Shown: one piece after another, positions 16,884 through 24,310 of the stretch
Layout of the letters: the number at the start of each line of letters is the position of its first letter
Position numbering within the stretch: position 1 is the first letter of the stretch
Assembly: GCA_964354375.1 (NCBI GenBank)
Contig: CAYGZQ010000021.1
Location: forward strand, 20,175 to 57,269
Direction: 5' to 3'
Length of the DNA: 37,095 bases
Source: CAYGZQ01 sp964354375 [NCBI: uncultured Planctomycetota bacterium]
Lineage (GTDB): Bacteria; JAJVIF01; JAPKYR01
The notes under the pieces: model-generated
Databases searched by the model: none
Told to the model about the DNA's origin: nothing
The model's input: only the letters and a program-made list of their open reading frames with translations
Position numbers and translations under genes: made by a program

Positions 16884-17536
16884 TATCGAAGCTCCAGCCT
16901 CATTTGGATCTCGTCGCGGACCGGGATTCCCGAGTAGCCGATCAATTCTGCGTCGTGCCCCCTCAAGACCTCTCCGCAGACGACCCGTTCTATCACGAAT
17001 CCGGCACGCTGGTAGAAATACAGCGCCGGAAGATTGTCGTTCGTCGTTCCCAGCTTGATCACGGAGAGACCTCTCGATCTCGCCTCATCGATCGACGTGT
17101 TCAGAAGCTCACGGCCGACGCCACGTCCGTGCCACTGCGGCCAGACATGGAAAACGACGATATGCAGAAATCCCTCAGGTTCCTCAAAGAGCGAGACATG
17201 CCCGGCTATCCCGTGGGTCAGGGGACCCTCGGAATCCGGGTCATACTGGGGGGTTGAGGATGGGCGGGCGATGTAATTGTCGCAATCGAAGACGTTGTAC
17301 GTCCGTCCGAAAATTTCCTGCTCCAGCGAGCTCCAGTAGAACGTGTTGATGGATTCAATAGCTTTCCTGTCGAGAGAACGGCCGATATCCGCCTTCTCCA
17401 CTATCCCGGTGAAGCGGGGCCGTCTGGGGATATCGGACGCGGAAACCGTCGCGAGCCTCGCGCCGCGCAGGGTGAGGGGCTCGCCTGAGATGAGCGATCG
17501 ATACAGAGGTGAGCGAGTGGTCCTTTCGTCGGACAT
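16883..17536 (-). CDS. GNAT family N-acetyltransferase
   Basis: A 217-residue protein whose second half is a GNAT fold: FLHIVVFHVWPQWHGRGVG (acetyl-CoA-binding R/Q-x-x-G-x-G/A motif), then IKLGTTNDNLPALYFYQRAG. The N-terminal ~90 residues are not a family I know. It would acetylate a small molecule or protein; the substrate is unknown. The start at 17536 (MSDERTT) lies 4 bp after the folP stop; an in-frame ATG at 17557 would overlap folP. Neither has a strong RBS, so translation may be coupled to folP. Confidence 0.82.
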   Translation of the reverse strand: MSDERTTRSPLYRSLISGEPLTLRGARLATVSASDIPRRPRFTGIVEKADIGRSLDRKAIESINTFYWSSLEQEIFGRTYNVFDCDNYIARPSSTPQYDPDSEGPLTHGIAGHVSLFEEPEGFLHIVVFHVWPQWHGRGVGRELLNTSIDEARSRGLSVIKLGTTNDNLPALYFYQRAGFVIERVVCGEVLRGHDAELIGYSGIPVRDEIQMRLELR

Positions 17537-17540
17537 AACG

Positions 17541-18401
17541 TCAATCCAACCTGTCATTTTTCATAATGGAGAAGGCGACATTCAAAGCGTCCCGCACCGC
17601 GCGGACATCGTGCACCCGGAAAATCCTCGCGCCGGACGCAAGCGAGGCGACACAGGCGCCGATCGTTCCGTACAGGCGGTCCGTCACTTCAACGTCCAGA
17701 AGCTCGCCGATAAACCGCTTCCGGGAAGGCCCGATCAATATCGGTCGACCGAATTTCAGCCACGAGCCGCACTCGTTCATTATGCGAAGATTGTGTTCGA
17801 GGCGTTTCCCGAACCCGATGCCGGGGTCGAGCACAATGTTCTCCCCGGGAATACCACGTCCGAGAGCGAAGGTCATGCGCTCGTCGAAGAACTCTCCGAT
17901 CTCGGCGATCACGTCACGGTAGCTGGGGTCCTTCTGCATCGTCCGGGGCGTTCCGAGCATGTGCATGAGGATAACTCCCAGCTTTCTCTCCGCAATGAAG
18001 TCGGCGAGGTCCGGATCATCTCGCAGGGCTGTAATGTCGTTAACAATGGATGCGCCCGCATCGACCGCTTTCCTCGCCACCTTGAGCTTTCGCGTGTCGA
18101 TTGAGATCGGTACGTCCACCCCTGCGCAGCGAATGCCCTCTATCGCGGGGATCACGCGCCTCAATTCCTCGTCTACCGGGACCGATTCACTTCCCGGACG
18201 GGTGGATTCGCCGCCGATGTCGAGAATGCCGGCGCCATCATCGACAAGTTGCCTTGCGTGAGAGACGGCGACGGAGGGATCGAAGAATTCGCCGCCGTCG
18301 GAGAAGCTGTCGGGCGTGGTGTTAATGACGCCCATGAGAACGGGGCGGCTGCAGTCGAGCGTGTGTGTCCCGAAGGTCCACTTGTTCGCATCATGCGGCA
18401 T
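17541..18401 (-). CDS. folP: Dihydropteroate synthase
   Basis: It condenses p-aminobenzoate with dihydropterin pyrophosphate in folate synthesis and is the sulfonamide target. The 286-residue product shows LMGVINTTPDSFSDGG (22-37), DIGGESTRPGSE (61-72), an internal SIDTRK, the DPGIGFGK block, GPSRKRF and the C-terminal RVHDV. It is the first gene of an operon with the acetyltransferase and aldehyde dehydrogenase. The ATG at 18399-18401 lacks a Shine-Dalgarno sequence and is only 7 nt from an extended -10 box, suggesting a leaderless message. Confidence 0.96.
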   Translation of the reverse strand: MPHDANKWTFGTHTLDCSRPVLMGVINTTPDSFSDGGEFFDPSVAVSHARQLVDDGAGILDIGGESTRPGSESVPVDEELRRVIPAIEGIRCAGVDVPISIDTRKLKVARKAVDAGASIVNDITALRDDPDLADFIAERKLGVILMHMLGTPRTMQKDPSYRDVIAEIGEFFDERMTFALGRGIPGENIVLDPGIGFGKRLEHNLRIMNECGSWLKFGRPILIGPSRKRFIGELLDVEVTDRLYGTIGACVASLASGARIFRVHDVRAVRDALNVAFSIMKNDRLD

Positions 18402-18408
18402 GCCGGAA

Positions 18409-18417
18409 AGTATAGCA
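18409..18417 (-). promoter_or_regulatory. folP promoter (extended -10)
   Basis: On the minus strand TGCTATACT lies 7 nt before the folP ATG, placing the transcription start at or next to the start codon. The -35 region falls inside the palindromic repeat (18420-18466) and is a poor match, so this insertion may have shaped the promoter. Confidence 0.6.
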
Positions 18418-18419
18418 TT

Positions 18420-18466
18420 CCGGTAGCTGCTATCTCAGGCGTCTTCGCCTGAGTAGCTGCTACCGG
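18420..18466. repeat. 47-bp palindromic repeat, copy 3
   Basis: It differs from the copy at 91-137 at a single base, in the loop (TCTT versus TCCT). It sits 3 bp upstream of the folP extended -10 box. Its presence 18 kb from the hflX copies shows that this is a dispersed family and not a local duplication. Confidence 0.9.
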
Positions 18467-18512
18467 AGGATCACCGGAGGAGCTCCAACATACGGATTTT
18501 TTGCGCCTCAGG

Positions 18513-18521
18513 TGGTAAAAT
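18513..18521 (+). promoter_or_regulatory. Possible extended -10 promoter of the PLP-enzyme gene
   Basis: TGGTAAAAT (TGn plus TAAAAT) lies 67 nt before the gene at 18589. No good -35 is visible. The leader is long enough for the clear Shine-Dalgarno site of that gene. Confidence 0.5.
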
Positions 18522-18588
18522 CAGAATCCGCGTCCAAAGCCGTCCCCGGCTGGAGCGGAGCCATACCTGAACCGGGAGGACTCGACTC

Positions 18589-19785
18589 ATGGACTTGAAG
18601 AAACTCGGCTTCACCACTCGACAGATTCACGCTGAGGGGCATGAGAAACCCGAGCTTGCCCATGCGCGCCCCATTTTCCAGTCGAGCACGTTCCTGTTCG
18701 AGTCGCCGGAGCACGGAGCGGCTCTGTTCGCGAAGGAAGCCGAGGGATACATATACACTCGACTCGGGAACCCCACTACCGAGGCGCTCGAGCGGACGCT
18801 TGCGAATCTCGAAGGAGGGGAGGTCGCCATCGTTTTCGCGAGCGGAATGGCGTCGGTCATCGGGGCCATGATTCCGTTCCTTGAGTCCGGCGACCACATT
18901 GTATCCGGCGACACTCTGTACGGGCCGTGCCTTCATCTGATAGGCGACATCTTCGGGAAGTGGGGGATCAAGTCGACGTTCGTCGACACAAGCGACATAG
19001 ACTCGGTTCGGAAGGCAATCACGCCGAAGACCAGGTTCTGCTTTTTCGAGACTCCGGCGAATCCGACCAATCGCGTGACCGATATCGCCGCCGTCAGCGA
19101 AGTCTGCCACCAGAAAGGGGTCAAGGTGGTCATCGACAGCACTTTCGCGACGCCGTACAACCAGAGGCCTCTCGAACACGGCTGCGACATTGTGCTCCAC
19201 TCGGCGACGAAGTACCTTAACGGTCACGGCGACGTGATCGGAGGCTGCGTGATAGGAAACGCCGATGACATGGCGGTAGTGAAGAAATTCAGGACCGACA
19301 CCGGGCCGGTCATGAGCCCGTTCGACAGCTACCTCTTCCTGCGCGGACTCAAGACCCTCTCGATGCGGATGAAGCTTCACAACAAGAATGCGATGGCGAT
19401 CGCCCGGTTCCTTGAAAAACGCCCGGATGTCACCAACGTCATGTACCCGGGGCTCCCGAGTTTTCCCGGTTACGAGATCGCGAAAAAACAGATGTCGGGG
19501 TTCAGCGGGATGATAGCGTTCGAGCTCAAGGGCGGGTACGAGGCGTGCAAGGAGCTTCTCAAGCGGACCGAAGTGTGCATTCTTGCAGTGAGTCTCGGTA
19601 CGGTGGACACTCTCATTCAGCACCCGGCGAGCATGACTCATCACGCGGTCCCGAAAGCTCTCAGGGAGCAGCAGGGTCTGACCGACAGCCTGGTCAGGAT
19701 ATCGGTCGGGTGCGAGAACGTGGAAGACCTGATCGCCGACCTCGAGCAGGCGCTCGCTCGCACGAAAGCTGCGGTCCGGGCGTAA
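18589..19785 (+). CDS. Cys/Met metabolism PLP enzyme, methionine gamma-lyase-like
   Basis: A 398-residue cytoplasmic PLP enzyme of the gamma-elimination/replacement family. Visible are YTRLGNPT (Tyr56, Arg58), FASGMASV (83-90), LYGPC (Tyr111, Cys114), VIDSTFATP (Asp183) and SATKYLNGHGD with the Schiff-base Lys208. Methionine gamma-lyases carry a Cys right after the LYG motif, whereas cystathionine lyases and synthases usually do not. Here a Cys is present but one residue later, so methionine gamma-lyase is favoured over cystathionine gamma-synthase, without certainty. The start has GGGAGGA 8 nt upstream. Confidence 0.9.
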   Translation: MDLKKLGFTTRQIHAEGHEKPELAHARPIFQSSTFLFESPEHGAALFAKEAEGYIYTRLGNPTTEALERTLANLEGGEVAIVFASGMASVIGAMIPFLESGDHIVSGDTLYGPCLHLIGDIFGKWGIKSTFVDTSDIDSVRKAITPKTRFCFFETPANPTNRVTDIAAVSEVCHQKGVKVVIDSTFATPYNQRPLEHGCDIVLHSATKYLNGHGDVIGGCVIGNADDMAVVKKFRTDTGPVMSPFDSYLFLRGLKTLSMRMKLHNKNAMAIARFLEKRPDVTNVMYPGLPSFPGYEIAKKQMSGFSGMIAFELKGGYEACKELLKRTEVCILAVSLGTVDTLIQHPASMTHHAVPKALREQQGLTDSLVRISVGCENVEDLIADLEQALARTKAAVRA

Positions 19786-19787
19786 TT

Positions 19788-19822
19788 CCGTCCCACCCTT
19801 TGGGGGGGGACTACAGGGGGGG
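19788..19822 (+). repeat. C/G-tract repeat, copy B (gene-3' associated)
   Basis: CCGTCCCACCC-TTT-G8-ACTACA-G7 begins 2 bp after the stop of the PLP-enzyme gene. It matches copy A in the same orientation relative to its upstream gene. Two long G tracts in the RNA could form a G-quadruplex with another partner or a C/G hairpin. There is no T tract after it. Confidence 0.8.
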
Positions 19823-19861
19823 TATCAAACAAACAACCGACTCAACTCATGCGGAGGAAGA

Positions 19862-20446
19862 GTGCGCGCAACTACACGAAAATCCTGGTTCATTCCGATC
19901 GTTGGCTTGACTCTTGTCATCTTCGCCGTCGCGACAGGTTGTGCGAAACCCAGCCCCATCCGGACTGTGCAAAACTACATGCAGCTTCTCTCCGGCGAAC
20001 GACCGGTCACGCAGGCGAGCCTTGAGGCGGTAACCACCGAAAAATACAGGAGCGCCGAGCACCCTCATCTTCTGACAATCGCCTCCGAGAAGCGGTCTCG
20101 GGCGATCGATCTTGCCGACGAGCTTAGAGAGGACCCCGCGATCCGGGAGCTTCTGAAAAAGGTCTCATGGAAAACCAAGTATGACGTCATCGAGCGGAGC
20201 TCGTCGAGCGCGCGAGTGGTCGCAAGGGTGATAATGATCGAGCGGCATCCCGGCGATCGCGAGGCGGCGCTGAAAATCCCGAACCTGCCCCAGCCCCTGG
20301 TCGATGTCCTGCAGCGCGGACTTGAGCTTCCCTTCCAGTTCGAATTGAAGATGGAATCGGGGATATGGAAAATCGACAGTTTCGAGTTCCCGAAGGACCT
20401 CGTTCCACTCCTCGAGATTCCCGCCGCAGGGACCCGGGAGGAATAG
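19862..20446 (+). CDS. Small lipoprotein of unknown function
   Basis: A 194-residue protein starting at GTG (19862) with GGAGGA just upstream. It has a lipoprotein signal peptide with lipobox VATGC (Cys27). The mature part is a mixed alpha/beta domain (NYMQLLSGERPVTQASLEAV near the start, ESGIWKIDSFEFP near the end), reminiscent of the NTF2-like or DUF4878 lipoproteins that end in a W-x-I-D/x-x-x motif. That resemblance is weak. It lies between the PLP enzyme and a strongly promoted exported protein; no function can be assigned. Confidence 0.82.
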   Translation: MRATTRKSWFIPIVGLTLVIFAVATGCAKPSPIRTVQNYMQLLSGERPVTQASLEAVTTEKYRSAEHPHLLTIASEKRSRAIDLADELREDPAIRELLKKVSWKTKYDVIERSSSSARVVARVIMIERHPGDREAALKIPNLPQPLVDVLQRGLELPFQFELKMESGIWKIDSFEFPKDLVPLLEIPAAGTREE

Positions 20447-20485
20447 CCCATCCCGCCAATACGGCGATATCGTAGTGCAACCGAT

Positions 20486-20514
20486 TTGACACGGAATCGT
20501 CACAATCCTATATT
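20486..20514 (+). promoter_or_regulatory. Strong sigma70-type promoter
   Basis: TTGACA (20486-20491, perfect), a 17-bp spacer and TATATT (20509-20514) precede the exported-protein gene at 20604. The leader is about 80 nt. This is the best -35/-10 pair in the window. Confidence 0.8.
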
Positions 20515-20603
20515 TACCGCTGCTCCATTGATCGGATACTGCGTTTATCTGCACGGATCGAGCACTGGAGCTCGAATAAGTCGACAACCCTTGGAGGATG
20601 AAA

Positions 20604-22715
20604 ATGTTGCGATTGTCATTTTCTCTGATTGCCTGCGGGCTGGCCGTCTTTCTTCTGATGTCGGCCCCCGCGAAAGCGCTCGACGAAGACTCGGATGCGC
20701 TTCAGTTTCTGCCGTCGGATGCGCCCATGGTCATGGCGATCGACATGGACGAGATCATGTCCTACGCCGGCGATGTCGGCGATGACTGGCGCGAGGCGGA
20801 CCAGGCGCATTTCAAGGACATGCTTGGTTCGATCTCGAACATGTTGTCCAGCCAGGCCGCCAAGCCCGACGTTTTCACTTTTTTCAGCCGCCTTGACGGA
20901 GTGCAGGCTTTCACTATCAGCCCGTCCGGACAGCTCCCTCTCATGGTTTTCTCCGCGGGCTCGGAGCGAGACCTAAGGGTGTTGTCCAACTACACACTGG
21001 CCTACGTCGTCGAGAATCGGTACCAGAAGGAGCTGGACAAGATAGTCCAGGCGCTCATGATGTACCGCGGACGTACCGAGGAAGATCCCGAGACCGGCGA
21101 AAGCACCTATCCCGGCACCTACCCTGACTCGCTGGATATCCTGGTTGAGGAAGGCTATCTCGAAAGCATGCCCGTCAATCCCTACACCGGCGAGCCGATC
21201 CGCGTCATTGAAGAGGGAACCGAAGGATCGCCGGGCGACATCACGTACAAGCCGTGTTGCGGCGGATGCTGCGGACGATGCAGCTCAGAGGAGGAGGGTT
21301 CCGGGGAAAATGTGGTCTACCGATCCTACAAGATGAAATCCTATCGCATCGGCGGAGTCCTCTTTATCGAGGGCGGATGGAGCAAGACCTTCGAGCCGTA
21401 CACCGACCTCGCCGACCGATTGACCAAGTTCGGACACGATTACCGGCCGTCGAACATGGGATTCAATGTCGAGGAGAAGGACGGGTTTACGTTTGTCACG
21501 AGAGATGACGCATGTTACGCGTTCGCGTACGGGGACCGATTCCTTCTGTTTGCGTCTGACGTCGACCGCCTGATGGATTCGGTTGAGAGATACACGGCCC
21601 GCAGCGGCTTTCAATTCACCGCGCCCGCCGATTTCGACACATCAGGCGCGTTCTATCGCGACCAGGCCAATATGACAAGCTATCTCGCTGAATTCGACAC
21701 GATGGACATAGAGGGTGCACCGCCGGAAATGGCTCAGGTCATGCGGTCACTGATCGACGGTATGGGAATGAACGCGATTTCCATGCAGCACACGGCGTGC
21801 TGGCTGAAGTCCGGGGATATCGAGTCGGTTCGAAGAGTCGAGTTGTCGGGCTATGCATCGATTGGCCTTATCGGGAGCCTCATGAACGCTCAGCCCAAGG
21901 AACTGATGACCGCCGAGGGCGGTCCGTTCGATCTCATCGGCGAGGTCGCCTGGGCCAACCCCAATGAGTACGCGCACGCCTACATGGACTACGTCTTCGA
22001 GTTCGTGCTGCCGATGTTTATGGGGCAGATGGGCGCTGAGGGTGGCGATCCCAGCGAGATTCTCGGTATGGTGGGACTGAGCGACATCCAGTCGATGGAT
22101 TTCGGCGACCAGATGTATGTTCTCGTCACGTCATCCGAGGATCGAGGAAACGGGGAGTATCTTCCCGGGCTCGTCGCCCTTCTGAAAAATCCGAATCCCG
22201 ACCTCCCGTATGCTGCTGTCGGCGCGATGGACTCAATCGGCTTCATGGTTCCGGACTGGCCGTTCTATCAGGCGGACTACGGTGACGAGAATGCCGTGAG
22301 CTGGGTTACGGACAATCCCGAGCTGCCGTTCACGCCGACGATCGCCTGGAACGACGAATGGATGATAAAAGGCATCTGGAGGGAGGATGTTTTTGCAGCC
22401 CGCGATGCGCTTGAGAACGGTACCCTGTTTGCTCCGGACGGGATGGACCCTGCGAACATGCGCGTCCATGTCCATCGCCAGGAGCTCCTGAGAGGGATCG
22501 CGGACGTTCTTTACGAGATTCCGGAGCCCCAGGTTGCGTCCGTGGGCGGTGTTTTCGAGCTGCTCGCCCAGTTGAGCGACCCTGACGAAAGGCTCTATGT
22601 GGAGACCATCAACAGGGACGGCTACGTTGAAACGCGCTCCTTGTTCTCGATAGACCTGGCCGAGAATCTGGTACCCTTGCTGCCGTACATAGCCAGGAGT
22701 CTCGAGGGTATGTGA
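20604..22715 (+). CDS. Exported protein, DUF3352-like, with Cys-rich insertion
   Basis: A 703-residue protein with a signal peptide (hydrophobic 4-20, APAKA cleavage region). The opening after it (LQFLPSDAPMVMAIDMD) and the later repeated measurement-like beta domains resemble DUF3352 exported proteins. An insertion at about 145-200 (TYPDSLDILVEEGYLESMP, then NPYTGEPIRV) looks like the C-terminal part of type II secretion pseudopilins. It is followed by a CCGGCCGRC cluster at about 217-225. The start at 20604 is 6 nt after GGAGG; an ATG at 20598 abuts the GGAGG and is not used. It has its own promoter and terminator, so it is monocistronic. Function unknown. Confidence 0.83.
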   Translation: MLRLSFSLIACGLAVFLLMSAPAKALDEDSDALQFLPSDAPMVMAIDMDEIMSYAGDVGDDWREADQAHFKDMLGSISNMLSSQAAKPDVFTFFSRLDGVQAFTISPSGQLPLMVFSAGSERDLRVLSNYTLAYVVENRYQKELDKIVQALMMYRGRTEEDPETGESTYPGTYPDSLDILVEEGYLESMPVNPYTGEPIRVIEEGTEGSPGDITYKPCCGGCCGRCSSEEEGSGENVVYRSYKMKSYRIGGVLFIEGGWSKTFEPYTDLADRLTKFGHDYRPSNMGFNVEEKDGFTFVTRDDACYAFAYGDRFLLFASDVDRLMDSVERYTARSGFQFTAPADFDTSGAFYRDQANMTSYLAEFDTMDIEGAPPEMAQVMRSLIDGMGMNAISMQHTACWLKSGDIESVRRVELSGYASIGLIGSLMNAQPKELMTAEGGPFDLIGEVAWANPNEYAHAYMDYVFEFVLPMFMGQMGAEGGDPSEILGMVGLSDIQSMDFGDQMYVLVTSSEDRGNGEYLPGLVALLKNPNPDLPYAAVGAMDSIGFMVPDWPFYQADYGDENAVSWVTDNPELPFTPTIAWNDEWMIKGIWREDVFAARDALENGTLFAPDGMDPANMRVHVHRQELLRGIADVLYEIPEPQVASVGGVFELLAQLSDPDERLYVETINRDGYVETRSLFSIDLAENLVPLLPYIARSLEGM

Positions 22716-22757
22716 TCCCGGCTCCGCGAATAGTGGACTGAAATCGAGGAAAAATCG

Positions 22758-22809
22758 ACCGGCGCCCTTCCCGAATGCCGACGTAATCAACGGAAGGGGG
22801 CCGGTTTTT
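22758..22809 (+). terminator. Rho-independent terminator after the DUF3352-like gene
   Basis: ACCGGCGCCCTTCC pairs with GGAAGGGGGCCGGT (one mismatch) across a 20-nt loop, followed by TTTTTG. It lies 42 bp after the stop at 22715. Confidence 0.8.
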
Positions 22810-23108
22810 GTTTGCCCGGGGGGGAAGTTACATCCGCCGAATCGAGAAGATCATCCGCATTGACTGTTGCAGGGTGAGCACGGCGCCGCTGGTTTTGTCG
22901 CACAATGCAACAAGTACTTACTTACTTAGGTTCCCGAGACTGGAAAACCCGCAAAAAAATCCGGCCTTAAGACCCGCATAAAATCGGCATTTCGTTGAAC
23001 TCAGGCAAAACAGATTCGGTCTCAAAAGTCGGATGGAACGTCAATTGCTTAATGTCGGGGTGTCACCCCAAACTACATAGAACTGCACTCCCCATGGAGG
23101 TGAGAGTA
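22810..23108. other. 299-bp non-coding stretch upstream of the 70-residue ORF
   Basis: No convincing gene is present. It contains the short tandem ACTTACTTACTTA (about 22915-22928) and a small GGGG-TGTCA-CCCC hairpin (about 23056-23069). A TTGTCG/17-bp/TTACTT pair is too weak to call a promoter. It could be the long leader of the ORF at 23109. Confidence 0.4.
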
Positions 23109-23321
23109 ATGGCCAGAGTTATCAGACTTAACGGCCTGCTCCGCTCCAGGGATTCCAAACCAGAAACCCGAACGGAGCGTAGAGAGGAAGCCCCTGATAC
23201 CCAGGACAGGATTGTTCCACAGACCAAGCGCGAGTTGTCGCCATTCCAGAGAGTCAAGGAAGCAGCGGGCGACTGTTTTCTCGCGGCGGAGATGATACCG
23301 GCTCGAAACCTGGTGAATTGA
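23109..23321 (+). CDS. Small hypothetical protein (70 aa)
   Basis: A 70-residue, Arg/Glu-rich, probably soluble protein beginning MARVIRLNGLLRSRDSK. The case for a real gene is an excellent Shine-Dalgarno sequence (GGAGGTGA, 5 nt before ATG) and a terminator downstream at 23473 with no other gene to serve. No signal peptide, membrane segment or known domain is visible. The middle is charged and probably disordered (ETRTERREE), with a more ordered C-terminal end (PFQRVKEAAGDCFLAAEM). It could also be a non-translated RNA region; the call rests on the RBS alone. Confidence 0.5.
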   Translation: MARVIRLNGLLRSRDSKPETRTERREEAPDTQDRIVPQTKRELSPFQRVKEAAGDCFLAAEMIPARNLVN

Positions 23322-23339
23322 CCAACTGAAGAAATAAAA

Positions 23340-23367
23340 GTCCGACGTACGGACGCAAACGTCGGAC
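23340..23367. other. Perfect 9-bp stem-loop
   Basis: GTCCGACGT (23340-23348) pairs with ACGTCGGAC (23359-23367) across a 10-nt loop, 18 bp after the small ORF. There is no T tract, so it is not a terminator by itself; it may be an RNA-processing or stabilising hairpin, or a protein-binding palindrome. Confidence 0.5.
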
Positions 23368-23472
23368 AACCCATCGGTGTGGTCACAAGTCAGCAATTCT
23401 CCTCCAATTCTCCACGCGGTTCCTCCTCCTGAGCTAGACCGCACCGATGAAGACCCTCCTCCCCTTGTGATA

Positions 23473-23502
23473 GGCCCCCCTCCCCGGGGGGCCTTGTTTT
23501 TT
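23473..23502 (+). terminator. Rho-independent terminator, plus strand
   Basis: GGCCCCCC and GGGGGGCC form an 8-bp stem with a TCCCC loop, followed by TTGTTTTTT. It would end transcription of the small ORF at 23109 and protect the oppositely oriented tRNA gene. Confidence 0.85.
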
Positions 23503-23508
23503 GGCACC

Positions 23509-23530
23509 AAAAAACCCGCCGCAAGGCGGG
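23509..23530 (-). terminator. Rho-independent terminator of tRNA-Val
   Basis: On the minus strand CCCGCC-TTGC-GGCGGG is followed directly by TTTTTT, 15 bp past the tRNA 3' end. It lies back to back with the plus-strand terminator at 23473-23502. Confidence 0.9.
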
Positions 23531-23544
23531 GACATGATCATCGA

Positions 23545-23621
23545 TGGTGGGCGCGAATGGGATCGAACCATCGACCTCCACTGTGTGAGAGTGGCGCTCT
23601 AACCATCTGAGCTACGCGCCC
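23545..23621 (-). tRNA. tRNA-Val (anticodon CAC)
   Basis: A 77-nt cloverleaf with encoded CCA. The acceptor stem GGGCGCG pairs with CGCGCCC, the D-arm is GCTC/GAGC, and the anticodon stem CCACT/AGTGG carries loop CTCACAC, giving anticodon CAC, which reads GUG (Val). The T-arm GATGG/CCATT has loop TTCGATC. It has its own promoter and terminator. Confidence 0.97.
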
Positions 23622-23634
23622 ATGTGCAGAAGAA

Positions 23635-23663
23635 AATATACCCTACGAGATTCTCGCTGTAAA
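23635..23663 (-). promoter_or_regulatory. tRNA-Val promoter
   Basis: On the minus strand TTTACA (23658-23663), a 17-bp spacer and TATATT (23635-23640). The predicted start is about 7 nt before the tRNA 5' end. Confidence 0.8.
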
Positions 23664-23689
23664 GTGCCGGCCTGTCGACAGGCTGGGTA

Positions 23690-23705
23690 CCCCTGTAACC
23701 CCCCC
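23690..23705 (-). repeat. C/G-tract repeat, copy C (partial)
   Basis: On the minus strand G7-TTACA-G4, overlapping the last base of the cobalamin adenosyltransferase stop codon. It is the short relative of copies A and B, again in the same orientation just past a gene end. A perfect 14-bp palindrome, GCCTGTCGACAGGC, follows at 23670-23683. Confidence 0.6.
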
Positions 23706-24247
23706 TACCTCCAGCTCCAGGTCTCCTCATGCATGCCTGCTGATTTGTTCAGTGTCCTTGCGACCAGATAGAGAAGGTCGCCCATCCTGTTCATGTAGAC
23801 CAGCACTGTAGCCACACGCTGGCCGTCCTCAAGGAGCACTGCTACGCGACGTTCGGCGCGACGGACAACGGTCCTCGCCCAGAATGACATCGCGGCGGCT
23901 GGTGTTCCCCCCGGCACTATGAAGCTCTTCAGCTCCCTGAGCTCACCCTCCAGTTTCCTGCACTCGAGCTCGATCGCCTGCACCATGGCGGAGGTAACGC
24001 GCGCAACCATCGCCTCGGGATTCGGGGACGCGAGGTCCGATCCGACCGTGAACAGCTCTTTCTGCATGCGCAGGAGAAGCTCGTCGATCTCAGGAGGAAG
24101 GTTCCCCGCGGCCCGAATCACGCCGATCGCGCACTGGGCTTCGTCGACAGCCCCGTACGCCTCCAGCCTGGGATGGCTTTTCGGCACTCTCAACCCCCCG
24201 AAAAGCGCGCTGCGCCCGTCATCTCCTGTCCCGGTGATTATCGACAT
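23705..24247 (-). CDS. Cob(I)yrinic acid a,c-diamide adenosyltransferase, PduO type
   Basis: It transfers the adenosyl group of ATP to cob(I)alamin to make adenosylcobalamin. The 180-residue product has the N-terminal ATP loop TGTGDDGRSALFGG (family TxTGDxGxTxLxxG), VDEAQCAIG, VPGG, RRAERRV and the C-terminal YMNRMGDLLYLVAR block of PduO/MMAB enzymes. The ATG at 24245-24247 has AAGGAGG 6 nt upstream; the frame start at 24286 is not used. A corrinoid-linked methyltransferase candidate sits at 9161, but no B12-dependent enzyme adjoins this gene, and I see no cobalamin riboswitch ahead of it. Confidence 0.94.
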   Translation of the reverse strand: MSIITGTGDDGRSALFGGLRVPKSHPRLEAYGAVDEAQCAIGVIRAAGNLPPEIDELLLRMQKELFTVGSDLASPNPEAMVARVTSAMVQAIELECRKLEGELRELKSFIVPGGTPAAAMSFWARTVVRRAERRVAVLLEDGQRVATVLVYMNRMGDLLYLVARTLNKSAGMHEETWSWR

Positions 24248-24310
24248 TTTCGGCCTCCTTGACTTCCTCGTCTTCCCCCGAATCATATATCGGCCGGCAC
24301 GGCCGCAATC

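Noticed and set aside
24248-24310. Cobalamin riboswitch ahead of the adenosyltransferase gene
   Set aside because: The gap is 63 bp and has no B12-box-like sequence.
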